Positions 16,804 through 25,114 of a stretch of DNA of 64,000 bases are shown here, piece after piece; position 1 is the stretch's first letter; each line of letters starts with the position of its first letter. The notes beneath the pieces are model-generated. The model was not told the origin of the DNA. It was given only the letters and a program-made list of their open reading frames with translations, and searched no databases. Position numbers and translations under genes: made by a program. This DNA is from Bacillota bacterium. GTDB lineage: Bacteria > Bacillota > Clostridia > Christensenellales > SZUA-584. The stretch spans positions 62,001 through 126,000 of the forward strand of contig JAEXTV010000023.1 in assembly GCA_023406895.1 (NCBI GenBank), in the 5' to 3' direction.

Positions 16804-18072
16804 CTAATCCACAAAATCGAACTCGAGCCCTTCAAGGCTCACCGTGTCTCCCGTTTTGGCACCCGCTTTGCGCAGCGCCTTAATCACGCCGAAATCCTTC
16901 AGAAGTTTTTGAAAATGGCGCATCGAATCCGGGTCTTCCGGGTCAGTCTTGGCGAGTATCTGCTGAATTACATGGCCCTCCACGTAATAGATGCCGTCTT
17001 GGATAATAACCTCATAGCCTTCGTCGTCCTTCTCAAATGCCCATTCCTCAATCACGCCGTCTTCCTCTACAGGCAACGGCACCGGGAGCTCATCGAGCAT
17101 ACCCGACGCTTTTTCGAGCAGCGCGTCGGTGCCTTCACCGATGGCTGCGCAAACCTCAAAGACGTCGATGCCGAGCGGTGTTAAATAATCCCGCAGGCGC
17201 TGCACGTTTTCCTCGGAGCCCGGCGCGTCGATTTTGTTGGCGGCAACGATCTCTGGCCGTGTGCCAAGCTCACCCGAATAGCTTACCAGCTCCTGACGGA
17301 TCACCTTGTAGTCGTCAATAATGTCACGCCCTTCGCCGCACGACGCATCCACCACGTGAATCAGCATACGCGTGCGCTCAATATGGCGCAGAAAATCGTG
17401 GCCGAGCCCTGCACCTTCATGGGCACCCTCTATAAGGCCGGGTATATCCGCCATGATAAAGCTTTTGTCGTGCCACTGAACCACGCCGAGATTCGGAGAC
17501 AGCGTGGTAAAATGATACGCCGCGATTTTAGGCCGCGCGCTCGTGCATGCGGCCAGCAATGTGGATTTGCCCACACTCGGAAAACCGATGAGACCGATAT
17601 CGGCGATGGATTTGAGTTCAAGTATCACTTGGCGGCCTTTGGTTTTGCGTCCCTGCGTCGCGAAACGAGGGTTTTGCCGTGTCGGCGTGGCGAAACGGGC
17701 GTTACCGAGGCCTCCTTTGCCGCCCGAAAGCAGCTGCCGCCGTCCTTCGCGCATATCCGCCGCCACACGCCCCGTCTCAAAATCCTTGATGACGGTGCCC
17801 GCGGGCACTTTAATCACGAGGTCATCACCCGCTTTGCCGCGCATGTTCTTCTTCTTGCCGGGTTCGCCGTTTTGCGCCACGTATTTCTGCTGAAATTTAA
17901 AATCCATCAGCGTGCGCATGCTCTGATCAACCTCAAACACAACCGCGCCGCCTTCACCGCCGTCGCCGCCGTCCGGGCCGCCCGCATTTACGTACTTCTC
18001 CTTGCGAAACGACACACTGCCGCTGCCGCCGTCACCTGCTTTGATATATATTTTCGCTTTGTCAACAAACAT
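16804..18072 (-). CDS. obg: Obg family GTPase
   Basis: Essential GTPase of 50S ribosome assembly and stress or sporulation control. It has 422 residues. The Obg glycine-rich fold (1-158) has GDGGSGSVSFRKEKYV and GGPDGGDGGEGG. The G domain has G1 GFPSVGKST, G3 DIPGLIEGAHEG and G4 NKID. The C-terminal OCT domain (about 340-422) contains EVIIQDGIYYVEGHVI. I start at MFVDKAKIYI (18072), the conserved start with AAGGGA upstream. It lies 5 bases after nth. In many Firmicutes obg follows rplU-rpmA; here it sits behind a DNA repair gene instead. Confidence 0.97.
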   Translation of the reverse strand: MFVDKAKIYIKAGDGGSGSVSFRKEKYVNAGGPDGGDGGEGGAVVFEVDQSMRTLMDFKFQQKYVAQNGEPGKKKNMRGKAGDDLVIKVPAGTVIKDFETGRVAADMREGRRQLLSGGKGGLGNARFATPTRQNPRFATQGRKTKGRQVILELKSIADIGLIGFPSVGKSTLLAACTSARPKIAAYHFTTLSPNLGVVQWHDKSFIMADIPGLIEGAHEGAGLGHDFLRHIERTRMLIHVVDASCGEGRDIIDDYKVIRQELVSYSGELGTRPEIVAANKIDAPGSEENVQRLRDYLTPLGIDVFEVCAAIGEGTDALLEKASGMLDELPVPLPVEEDGVIEEWAFEKDDEGYEVIIQDGIYYVEGHVIQQILAKTDPEDPDSMRHFQKLLKDFGVIKALRKAGAKTGDTVSLEGLEFDFVD

Positions 18073-18077
18073 TGAAT

Positions 18078-18704
18078 TTACAGTCCCTTTCCGCCCCACG
18101 GACAGATATCATATAAAAAGCATGCCCCGCATGCCGGTTTTCTCGCCGTGCAGACCTTGCGCCCGTGCCAAATCAGCCAGTGATGCGCGTCTGACCACTT
18201 TTCTTTGGGGATATTCTTCATCAGCTGCATCTCCGTATCAAGCACGTCTTTGGCAGCTGCGAGCCCGAGCCGGTTTGACACGCGAAACACATGCGTATCC
18301 ACCGCGATGCCGGGCACCCCAAACGCGTTGGAAAGCACCACGTTGGCCGTCTTTCGCCCGACGCCGGGCAGCGTTGTGAGTTCCTCCATCGTCTGCGGTA
18401 CGTCGCCGCCGTAGCGCTCCACAAGTATCCGGCACGCCGCCAGCAAGTTCTGCGCCTTGGTATGGTAAAACCCGCAGCTTTTGATATAGCCTTCAATCTC
18501 GCTCTGGCTCAGGCGCAGCATGGCCACCGCATCGGGCGCTTTTTCAAACAACGCTTCGGTGACGGCGTTGACCTGCTTGTCCGTCGTCTGTGCGGAAAGC
18601 ATCGTCGCGATGAGCAGCTCAAACGCGTTTCGGAATCGCAGCGCAGGCCGCGCGCCCAGGTATTGCTGTTCGAGCCTTTTTAGTATTTCCTTTTTATCGT
18701 CCAT
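18078..18704 (-). CDS. nth: Endonuclease III
   Basis: DNA glycosylase/AP lyase that removes oxidised pyrimidines. It has 208 residues, the normal length. The helix-hairpin-helix LPGVGRKTANVVL carries the catalytic Lys, and VDTHVFRVSNRLGL carries the catalytic Asp. The C-terminal [4Fe-4S] loop C-x6-C-x2-C-x5-C is complete (CTARKPACGACFLYDIC). I start at MDDKKEILKRL (18704), which has GGGGAG upstream. It is the first gene of the operon, and its promoter at 18730-18758 is divergent from the DUF421 gene. Confidence 0.96.
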   Translation of the reverse strand: MDDKKEILKRLEQQYLGARPALRFRNAFELLIATMLSAQTTDKQVNAVTEALFEKAPDAVAMLRLSQSEIEGYIKSCGFYHTKAQNLLAACRILVERYGGDVPQTMEELTTLPGVGRKTANVVLSNAFGVPGIAVDTHVFRVSNRLGLAAAKDVLDTEMQLMKNIPKEKWSDAHHWLIWHGRKVCTARKPACGACFLYDICPWGGKGL

Positions 18705-18729
18705 TTCTATCTCCCCGGTGCTCTTCGTT

Positions 18730-18758
18730 ATTATATCGGCAGTTGGCATAAAAAACAA
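18730..18758 (-). promoter_or_regulatory. Promoter of the nth-obg-yhbY-GNAT operon
   Basis: On the minus strand TTGTTT (18758-18753), a 17-base spacer and a perfect TATAAT (18735-18730). Transcription would start near 18723, 19 bases before the nth start. Confidence 0.6.
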
Positions 18759-18821
18759 ATCCTAATTCAATATCAGCTTTTTCAGCCGCATAATTTAGCG
18801 GCGGCGGCAGAAAATATCGGT

Positions 18822-19526
18822 ATGTTTAATGTCATTATCAAAACTGCAATACTTTATTTTTTCGCCATGCTGGTGATACGCCTGATGGGCAAACGGCAGG
18901 CCGGTGAGCTGCAGCCCTTTGAGCTGATCATCGCGGTTATGATCGCGGAGGTGGCCGCCACGCCAATGGACGGCCCCGGCGTCCCCATCACCTACGGCAT
19001 CGTGCCCGTTGTGGTGCTGCTTTTGCTGCACAATCTGATTGCGTTTATTTCTATCAAGAGTGACAAAGCGCGGGGGTTCTTCTCGGGCAAGCCAAGCATT
19101 GTGATACACAAGGGCATTATCCGGCGTGAAGAGCTAAAAAAGCAAAGCTACAATTTGAACGACCTTTTGGAACAGCTGCGCAACAAAAACGTGATGAATA
19201 TCGGTGATGTGCATTACGCCATACTGGAAACCAATGGGGAACTCAGCGTGATGCTTAAGCCCGAGAAGCGCCCGCTGACACCGGAGGACATGAGCATGGC
19301 CCCGCAGAACCCCGGTTTTTGTTACGACGTGATACTCGACGGCAAACTCAAACCCGATAACCTGGAGCGTCTCGGTTTTACGGTAAGCCAGCTCGAGCAG
19401 ATACTAAAAACTCAAAATTTAAAGCGTGTCAGCAACGTTTTTTTGGCGATGGCCGACGAAACAGGCACCGTGCTGCTGCAGGATTACCAAGGACATCAAA
19501 CGACGGGAAGTATGACAAATGGTTAA
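18822..19526 (+). CDS. DUF421 (YetF-like) membrane protein
   Basis: 234 residues of the YetF/YcaP family. The N-terminus has three membrane helices (about 5-22, 35-52, 60-80), with the family phrase RLMGKRQAGELQPFELI. The YetF cytosolic domain (about 90-225) has KGIIRREELKKQSYNLNDLL and the LRNKNVMNIGDVHYAILETNG region. The function is unknown; relatives in Bacillus are spore- or envelope-linked membrane proteins. The gene overlaps the next one by eight bases, and the DUF421-DUF4363 pair is frequent in Clostridia, so the two proteins probably work together at the membrane. Confidence 0.92.
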   Translation: MFNVIIKTAILYFFAMLVIRLMGKRQAGELQPFELIIAVMIAEVAATPMDGPGVPITYGIVPVVVLLLLHNLIAFISIKSDKARGFFSGKPSIVIHKGIIRREELKKQSYNLNDLLEQLRNKNVMNIGDVHYAILETNGELSVMLKPEKRPLTPEDMSMAPQNPGFCYDVILDGKLKPDNLERLGFTVSQLEQILKTQNLKRVSNVFLAMADETGTVLLQDYQGHQTTGSMTNG

Positions 19527-19899
19527 GAAAATCACCATCTGCGTTCTTCTTGCGATCATCATCGGCGGGTCTTTTCTGCAGCACCACTATGTCACCGGCG
19601 CGACCGAGGATCTCAAAAACGACTTAAATAAAGTTTACGACGCGCTGCAGAATGACGATTTTGAAAAAGCGCTCGCCGCTTCCCAAACATTCAGCGAAAA
19701 CTGGGAAAAAGAAAAGAGCCTGTATGAGACACTTTTCAAGCACGAAGAGGTTGATCTGATATCGTCCGGCGCTGCACGCCTGACCGAAATGTGTGAACAG
19801 GCCAATAAATCAGAAGCCCTCGCGGAAACGGCGGAAACGCTGTATTATATCAACCACATTCACGAAATAGACAGCATCAAATTTGAAAACATATTCTGA
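19519..19899 (+). CDS. DUF4363 protein
   Basis: 126 residues. One N-terminal membrane helix (about 4-20, ITICVLLAIIIGGSFL) anchors an extracytoplasmic helical domain (about 28-126). The hallmark stretch NDDFEKALAASQTFSENWEKEKS and the late helix AETLYYINHIHEIDSIKFENIF fit DUF4363, the usual partner of DUF421. Its start lies inside the end of the DUF421 gene, so translation is coupled. Its stop codon ends one base before the convergent nitroreductase stop. Confidence 0.88.
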   Translation: MVKKITICVLLAIIIGGSFLQHHYVTGATEDLKNDLNKVYDALQNDDFEKALAASQTFSENWEKEKSLYETLFKHEEVDLISSGAARLTEMCEQANKSEALAETAETLYYINHIHEIDSIKFENIF

Positions 19900-20733
19900 T
19901 CAGCGCCACGAGAAGCTGTATATCCAGCCGTCGTGCACGGCATCTTCGGGCAATGACGGTTCTTCAAACACGATTCGGCCAGCGAGCCCCAGCTCTTTGG
20001 CCGCCAGCTCAAAGTGGCACGCCGCTATGCCCATATCAATCCGCTGCATACAAAAACCATAGAGAGTGTTGCCTGCGTACATCTTATCAACCGCGAGATA
20101 AAAGTGCAGTGCGTCACCGCTGCGGACCACGCGCCACGGCTGTTTGTTGGATGCGGACGGGCCGATACGCACCATCTCAAGGCACGTTTTCAGCGGCCCT
20201 TCGTCTAAAAACAACGGCGTTCTCACAGTGCCGTCGAAGAAAACTTCTCCAAAGCGTTTGCGCTTTCTTGCGCCTGCGCCCGCCGCCACCACTTTTTCTG
20301 TCAGCGTTTTCTTTTCCGCCGCATAGCCGACCGGCGATATGGCGGGCATATGCTCGTTATTCGGCTTCACGAGTGCCAGAAAAGCCGCGCGTTTAAATGT
20401 ACCGCCAAGCCAGCAGGTGCCGAAACCCTGTGCCGTCGCAAAAAGCACCAGCTTTTCAAATGCGTACCCGAAACCTTCAATATCACGACCGCCTTTTTTC
20501 ACGCACCCCACGATAAATGTTTTAACGCCTTTGATGAAGCCATAGGTCCCTAGCTTGCCCGACCCGCCTTCGACGATATCAAAACGCACCTTCGCGTCGA
20601 ACGGGTTTTGAGCCGCCTCCGCGAAATAGCCTTTGAGCTGCTCAAGCTTTTCAGGCTCCGTCGGCTTGGGGTCATAAGTCCTCACGGATGTTCTCTTCTG
20701 AATCAGGTCTGTCACGCTTTGTTCTAAAAGCAT
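19900..20733 (-). CDS. Nitroreductase-family protein
   Basis: 277 residues of the flavin-binding nitroreductase fold. The FMN-contact start DLIQKRTSVRTYDPKPTEPEKL, the middle AQGFGTCWLGGTFKRAAF, and RIGPSASNKQPWRVVRSGD, which repeats the SASNKQPW flavin motif, are clear. It resembles the large TM1586-like nitroreductase group in having two related halves. The substrate is unknown. I chose MLLEQSVTDLIQKR (20733) because GGAGGA lies just before it; longer upstream frames would have no site. It is convergent with DUF4363 with no spacer. Confidence 0.88.
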   Translation of the reverse strand: MLLEQSVTDLIQKRTSVRTYDPKPTEPEKLEQLKGYFAEAAQNPFDAKVRFDIVEGGSGKLGTYGFIKGVKTFIVGCVKKGGRDIEGFGYAFEKLVLFATAQGFGTCWLGGTFKRAAFLALVKPNNEHMPAISPVGYAAEKKTLTEKVVAAGAGARKRKRFGEVFFDGTVRTPLFLDEGPLKTCLEMVRIGPSASNKQPWRVVRSGDALHFYLAVDKMYAGNTLYGFCMQRIDMGIAACHFELAAKELGLAGRIVFEEPSLPEDAVHDGWIYSFSWR

Positions 20734-21000
20734 ATTGTCCTCCGCTTTAAGCTTAAAGTTAAGCTTTCGTTCAACAGAATGGGAAGTGCTGATGACATGA
20801 GACAAACAGATCAAGAGGTAAGACAGAAAATCAGCCGTCAGCACAACATTTTAATTAATCAGCGTATTCCCGAAGATAGGGTTTCATTTGATAGCAATTT
20901 TTCCGGGTTCATTCAACAACTAAAGGCGCCTTATACAATAACAGGCGAAGCGTATCAAGCCGATTGATTGGCGTAAAAGCAAAGGTATTCAAGTGGCAGC

Positions 21001-22182
21001 TCAAAAGCTCCATCGATGTCGTCGCATGCTCACGTTAATCACAAGCCCGAATGCAATCATATTGGTGAGAAGGTTCGAGCCTCCGTAGCTCATAAACGGC
21101 AGCGGAATGCCCGTGATTGGCATCACGCCGATATTCATGCCGATATTTTCAAAAATATGGAATAACGTCATCGCCGCCACACCCACGATGATCAGCGACC
21201 CGAAATCATCCTTCGCTTTCGTCGCAAGATAAAGTGTGCGGAATATCAACGTGAAGTAGAGTAATATCATAATCATCACGCCGACAAAGCCGATTGCCTC
21301 GGCGGTGGACGCAAATATAAAGTCGGTATGCTTTTCGGGAATGTTAGAAAGCTTGCTTTCCCCGCCCAGAGAAAACAGCCCCTTTCCCGAAACTTGTCCT
21401 GATCCCACCGCAATTCTGGCTTGCTTAGACTGCATCCCCATATCCTCTATTTGCTGCTGAGTCATGTCAGGCGTGGAGATTCCTAAAAACGAATAGATGC
21501 GGTTTTTCTGCCACTTGTCCATGATCAGCCATGCCACCGGCAGCGCTGCTCCTGCACAGGCAAACATCATACCGATGAGTTTTAAGCTCGTTCTGGCAAT
21601 AAACAGCATGGATATGAACGTGAACGCATACACAAACGCGGTGCCCCAGTCCGGCTGGCTCATGATCAGCGCAAACGGCACGATAAAAACGCCCAGCAAA
21701 GGCACGATATCCTTCACCTTGCGGATACCGCCGTCTCGGCCTTGCGTCCGCTTGGAAATCATATGCGCCATCACAATGATCATACCGATTTTGCCAACCT
21801 CGCTCGGCTGAAACCCCGAGGTACCGATACGGAACCAGCCCGATGTTCCGTTAATTTCGGAACCGAAAAATCTGACCGCAACAAGCAGCGCCACAATCAC
21901 GATATATATCCATTTGTAGTATTCTTCTATCGCGTGATAATCAGGCAAAAGCACGATAAACATGGCCAGCAAAGCCACGCCGAACCACGCCAGCTGCTGC
22001 AGTGCATGTGCCGGGTCCAGCTGGGCGATCGCCGCGCTGAGAGAACCCACGTTTTCGGTCAGCGGGTCGGATTCGGCGGACGCAATGGCCACAAAGCTGA
22101 AAAGAATCAGCACGATAATATTGGCAAACAGCAGCCAATCGATGAACTTGAACATCCTCGGGTCTATAAATTTGAGCTTCAA
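21001..22182 (-). CDS. rodA: RodA peptidoglycan glycosyltransferase (SEDS family)
   Basis: 393 residues with about ten membrane helices. SEDS landmarks are present: INGTSGWFRIGTSGFQPSEVGKI, the MSQPDWGTAFVY segment with the conserved Asp, GSGQVSGKGLFSLG, PEKHTDFIFASTAEAIGFVG and the C-terminal GIPLPFMSYGGSNLL. It polymerises lipid II in the elongasome together with PBP2 (here at 683) and MreCD (here at 43443). In many Clostridia rodA lies beside minCDE; here it is alone. The extracellular loop near residues 40-60 is somewhat long. I see no obvious promoter or terminator. Confidence 0.96.
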   Translation of the reverse strand: MKLKFIDPRMFKFIDWLLFANIIVLILFSFVAIASAESDPLTENVGSLSAAIAQLDPAHALQQLAWFGVALLAMFIVLLPDYHAIEEYYKWIYIVIVALLVAVRFFGSEINGTSGWFRIGTSGFQPSEVGKIGMIIVMAHMISKRTQGRDGGIRKVKDIVPLLGVFIVPFALIMSQPDWGTAFVYAFTFISMLFIARTSLKLIGMMFACAGAALPVAWLIMDKWQKNRIYSFLGISTPDMTQQQIEDMGMQSKQARIAVGSGQVSGKGLFSLGGESKLSNIPEKHTDFIFASTAEAIGFVGVMIMILLYFTLIFRTLYLATKAKDDFGSLIIVGVAAMTLFHIFENIGMNIGVMPITGIPLPFMSYGGSNLLTNMIAFGLVINVSMRRHRWSF

Positions 22183-22368
22183 AGCACGCTACCTCTTAAG
22201 CAAACTTTACAAATCTGTTTCAATTATAACATAAATATTAAACACGCAACACCACAGACACTGAATGTTTACAATTCAGTCATTCTATCGAAAACAGAAT
22301 ATCAGAAAATACCCTGATAGGGAAGGGCCTCTTGATGATAAAAAAACGGTGGTAAATGGCACTTGCTT

Positions 22369-22617
22369 CTAAACACCAAGCCATTTTAGCAGTCTTTGAT
22401 AATCATCATTCGCTTCTGAGAAGTCAGGATGCTCTTTAACAAACCCCTCAATTTTAATTCTATCTTGTGCGGTAAATTCATCCCAGTTTTCTTTGTTAAT
22501 AAGTTCTTTACCATACGTTTCTTTATAAATTTGCTTTGCGCGGATCAATGCAGAACTATATGTTTGGAACGAAATGCAGCCCACTTCGCGATACCATTTA
22601 TAAAACGAAGAGAACTT
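22369..22617 (-). pseudogene. Downstream part of the lipoprotein gene, cut off by amber codon
   Basis: This continues the frame of the gene at 22618 beyond its TAG stop. It reads KFSSFYKWYREVG and ends HPDFSEANDDYQRLLKWLGV. These match KFHQFYDWYCNCG and NPDYSDTSHSYQRLLEWLT in the first domain of the same protein, so the second domain once ran through. The TAG stands where the first domain has Lys (AAG), a one-base change. There is no other frameshift. Either the gene is broken here, or the stop is read through at low level. Translation restarting at the GTG of 22584 would give 71 residues but has no good ribosome site. Confidence 0.7.
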
Positions 22618-23478
22618 CTAATATATTCCGTCGTTATATTGAGTATAAAGTCCTTCAATCTCTTTCAAGGTTGGCGGTTTTGCTTTAGGTTCATTAGTAA
22701 GCTCATATACGTGCAGTTTGATGATCAGTTCGTCTTCCAGCAATTGAACGTCTTCATCCAGTGTGACGATGTTGTTACCAGAGTAATTTTTCGCGAACTG
22801 CGGATAAGCAAACAAACCCATTTCCTTAAGAATCTCGACATACTCAGCTTGATACTCTTTCTTAAACTGAGTTGATTCATCCGGCTTTGCACAGGCAGTC
22901 AGCCATTCTAATAACCTCTGATACGAATGGCTTGTATCTGAATAATCGGGGTTTTTTATCACATACAACTCAAAATCGATTAAGTCATCAACCCAATAAT
23001 CGCTCAATGAATCTATATCTTTATAATCAGTCCCATATTTATCTTTATAATCCATAAGTGCTTTAGAGATCCCATCCAAATAATCATCATAGGCTGTTTC
23101 GCCACAGTTACAATACCAATCATAGAATTGGTGAAACTTTTTGTAAGTCACCTGATCATATTTGTTATAAAGACCTTCAACCTCTTCAGCAGTAGGAGTA
23201 TTCCTTATACCGGTATACAGTTCATACACATGCAGGTATTTTTCTAGTTTTTTTTCGTATATCACGACTCCTTCCGCAACTTCAACTATTTCAGCATTAT
23301 CAAATTTGCTTTCATAATCGGGATGTACATAAAAACCCATGTGCATCATTTTCTCTATAAATTCAGCCTGAAACTCTTCCTGCGTTTCAGCAGGTTGTGG
23401 CGCGCAGGCAGACAAAGGCACTGCCGTCGCCAACACGGTTATACAAGTCAATATGATAGTGGTGAGTCGTTTCGTCAT
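22618..23478 (-). CDS. Lipoprotein with duplicated domain, truncated in the second copy
   Basis: Unknown family. The lipoprotein signal MTKRLTTIILTCITVLATAVPLSAC is nearly the same as that of the gene before. Domain 1 (about 32-195) runs from FQAEFIEKMMHMGFYVHPDY to SYQRLLEWLT. Domain 2 repeats it from YQAEYVEILKEMGLFAYPQF and stops at a TAG after GLYTQYNDGIY, about half way; the rest is intact downstream (22369-22617). Both domains share the phrases LHVYEL and EGLY-x-x-Y. I start at ATG 23478, with AAGGTGA upstream; it is 8 bases behind the previous stop. The function is unknown, and the protein is exported and membrane-anchored. Confidence 0.75.
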   Translation of the reverse strand: MTKRLTTIILTCITVLATAVPLSACAPQPAETQEEFQAEFIEKMMHMGFYVHPDYESKFDNAEIVEVAEGVVIYEKKLEKYLHVYELYTGIRNTPTAEEVEGLYNKYDQVTYKKFHQFYDWYCNCGETAYDDYLDGISKALMDYKDKYGTDYKDIDSLSDYWVDDLIDFELYVIKNPDYSDTSHSYQRLLEWLTACAKPDESTQFKKEYQAEYVEILKEMGLFAYPQFAKNYSGNNIVTLDEDVQLLEDELIIKLHVYELTNEPKAKPPTLKEIEGLYTQYNDGIY

Positions 23479-23486
23479 AGTCACCT

Positions 23487-24785
23487 TCATTTTTGATAGT
23501 TGAAACACTCGGGATAGTCTTTCTCCAACCCTACCATGTCTTCATAGGTTAAGTCACTAAGCCGATTCCTTTTTTCTTCAAAGGATAGGTTTACTCCCTT
23601 CAATTCTATATCTTTGTTTATTGCGGCCCGTAATGCATCTTCGTAATTATCTGATGGGCTCAGGCCACCTCCATCACCATACCATGCTACATAACTATCT
23701 ATCTCAATAATATCGAACGTTCCGTTTATAAACGTTTCTTCTATATCCTCTGCTGTAAGTCCTAACCCGTCGCTACTCACCCCACCGTGCTTAATCGCAT
23801 ATGCACGTAGTGCAATATTTAAATCGTACTTGTCAAGGCTTACCACGTTAATACTGTAATTTCCGTCAGACAGCATGTTAATGGATGCTCCCAACAGCAA
23901 CGCATAAGATACTACGCCTTCATTTTTAAGCCGATTCACCGCATTGTCTAATTGATCCAAGTTACGGTCTTTTGCCGCATTTGACACCGTGTTTGTAATT
24001 AAAGCATCTAAGTTTTTTCTAAACTGATATATATCTGCCTTTTCTTCTGTTTGTATGTTTCCATCGCTATCCAAATATCCAACTGATAGTATTCGGTCCC
24101 ACTTCGTATAATTGCTTTCAGGATTCTTTTCGATACTAAACACAATGACTTTTAATCCGCCTGTGGACTCGAATGTTTGCCATTGCGAAATCTGATTTAG
24201 AAGAGAATAACTATAAATACATTTGTAAATTCTGTTGTCTTGATTAGTTATCATATCATATGGCACGTTCGCGTTTTTCAACAGATTCTTATATCTTGCC
24301 GCCATCCCACCGAGAACAGGACTTACATTCCACTTAAACGTCGAACCAAATAGACCCTCTTGTTCAGTTTTTATGTAAGTATTTTTAAGAAAAACCTCCT
24401 TGTCCTCATCAGACATATTAGTAAATGATATAATCAACGCATTGTATATTGAATTATCAATAGTTGCAGCATCGCTCTGCATCACTTCATTGATGTAATC
24501 AAAGTTATATTTGTAGATGAGATTGCCCTCTTCGTCTGTCTGCCCCGTGTCTTTTCGCATTTTATCCAAGCAGTCAACGAACTCTTGCGAATCAGCAGCG
24601 GGGATCAGGTTCTCTATGCCCAGATCAGCGGGTGATTCACCGCCTTTGTATTCAAGTATCACCGCATCCTTAACCTTTTGCGCAAGTGTTGGTTCTGCGG
24701 GTTGTGGCGCGCAGGCAGACAAAGGCATTGCCGCAACTAAAATGGTTATACAGGTTAATATGATTGCAAAAATTCGTCTCGTCAT
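23487..24785 (-). CDS. Lipoprotein of unknown function, 432 residues
   Basis: I do not recognise it. The signal MTRRIFAIILTCITILVAAMPLSAC with lipobox LSAC is followed by APQPAEP. The same leader opens the next gene, so the pair arose by duplication of at least the 5' end. The mature part is about 410 residues, mixed helix and strand, with few Cys. It includes a helical stretch LDALITNTVSNAAKDRNLDQLDNAV and a C-terminal DNYEDALRAAINKDIELKGV. I start at 24785, where GAAGGA lies just upstream. The codon use is more AT-rich than that of the housekeeping genes around it, which may point to later acquisition. It is first of a two-gene operon. Confidence 0.75.
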   Translation of the reverse strand: MTRRIFAIILTCITILVAAMPLSACAPQPAEPTLAQKVKDAVILEYKGGESPADLGIENLIPAADSQEFVDCLDKMRKDTGQTDEEGNLIYKYNFDYINEVMQSDAATIDNSIYNALIISFTNMSDEDKEVFLKNTYIKTEQEGLFGSTFKWNVSPVLGGMAARYKNLLKNANVPYDMITNQDNRIYKCIYSYSLLNQISQWQTFESTGGLKVIVFSIEKNPESNYTKWDRILSVGYLDSDGNIQTEEKADIYQFRKNLDALITNTVSNAAKDRNLDQLDNAVNRLKNEGVVSYALLLGASINMLSDGNYSINVVSLDKYDLNIALRAYAIKHGGVSSDGLGLTAEDIEETFINGTFDIIEIDSYVAWYGDGGGLSPSDNYEDALRAAINKDIELKGVNLSFEEKRNRLSDLTYEDMVGLEKDYPECFNYQK

Positions 24786-25114
24786 AATTTCCTTCACTTT
24801 TCATATTCAAAGCACTGCATCACTCTTCAGCCTTTTCTTAAGGTGCTTGATGCAGTACTCATAACTTCGATGGCCTTCTGCTTTCTCGGATTTTCGTGTT
24901 TATTTAGGTTATATCCACAAGATAACCTCTCATTTGCATTATATCCATATAACTATACAACACACCTTATATTGTTACAATTATAAATGTCTTGTATTGT
25001 TAAATCAATCCATATATTTTTTTCGTCATATCAGCCTTTTCGGCCAATATAGACAAAACGGCACGCAAAATGGTATATTGATGTCGCGCTTTTTATGGCG
25101 CAGCGGAGGAAAAA
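24786..25114. other. Spacer between lipoprotein operon and dnaX
   Basis: AT-rich and without a gene. In Bacillus this place holds the SRP RNA gene; here I find no GGAAGCAGC-like SRP core. It contains the dnaX promoter at 25050-25079. Confidence 0.4.
25050..25079 (+). promoter_or_regulatory. Promoter of the dnaX-ybaB-recR operon
   Basis: TAGACA (25050-25055), an 18-base spacer and TATATT (25074-25079). The start would be near 25086, 29 bases before the dnaX ATG. Confidence 0.45.

Noticed and set aside
20779..20967. 62-residue plus-strand frame overlapping the start of the nitroreductase gene
   Set aside because: No clear ribosome site, no family marks, and it overlaps a well-supported gene on the other strand.
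22369..22620. General recoding of TAG (for example pyrrolysine) to explain the amber codon
   Set aside because: Several intact genes in the window end in TAG and no pyl genes are present; a local mutation is simpler.
24786..25114. Possible SRP RNA gene upstream of dnaX, as in Bacillus
   Set aside because: No GGAAGCAGC-type core or long hairpin was found.
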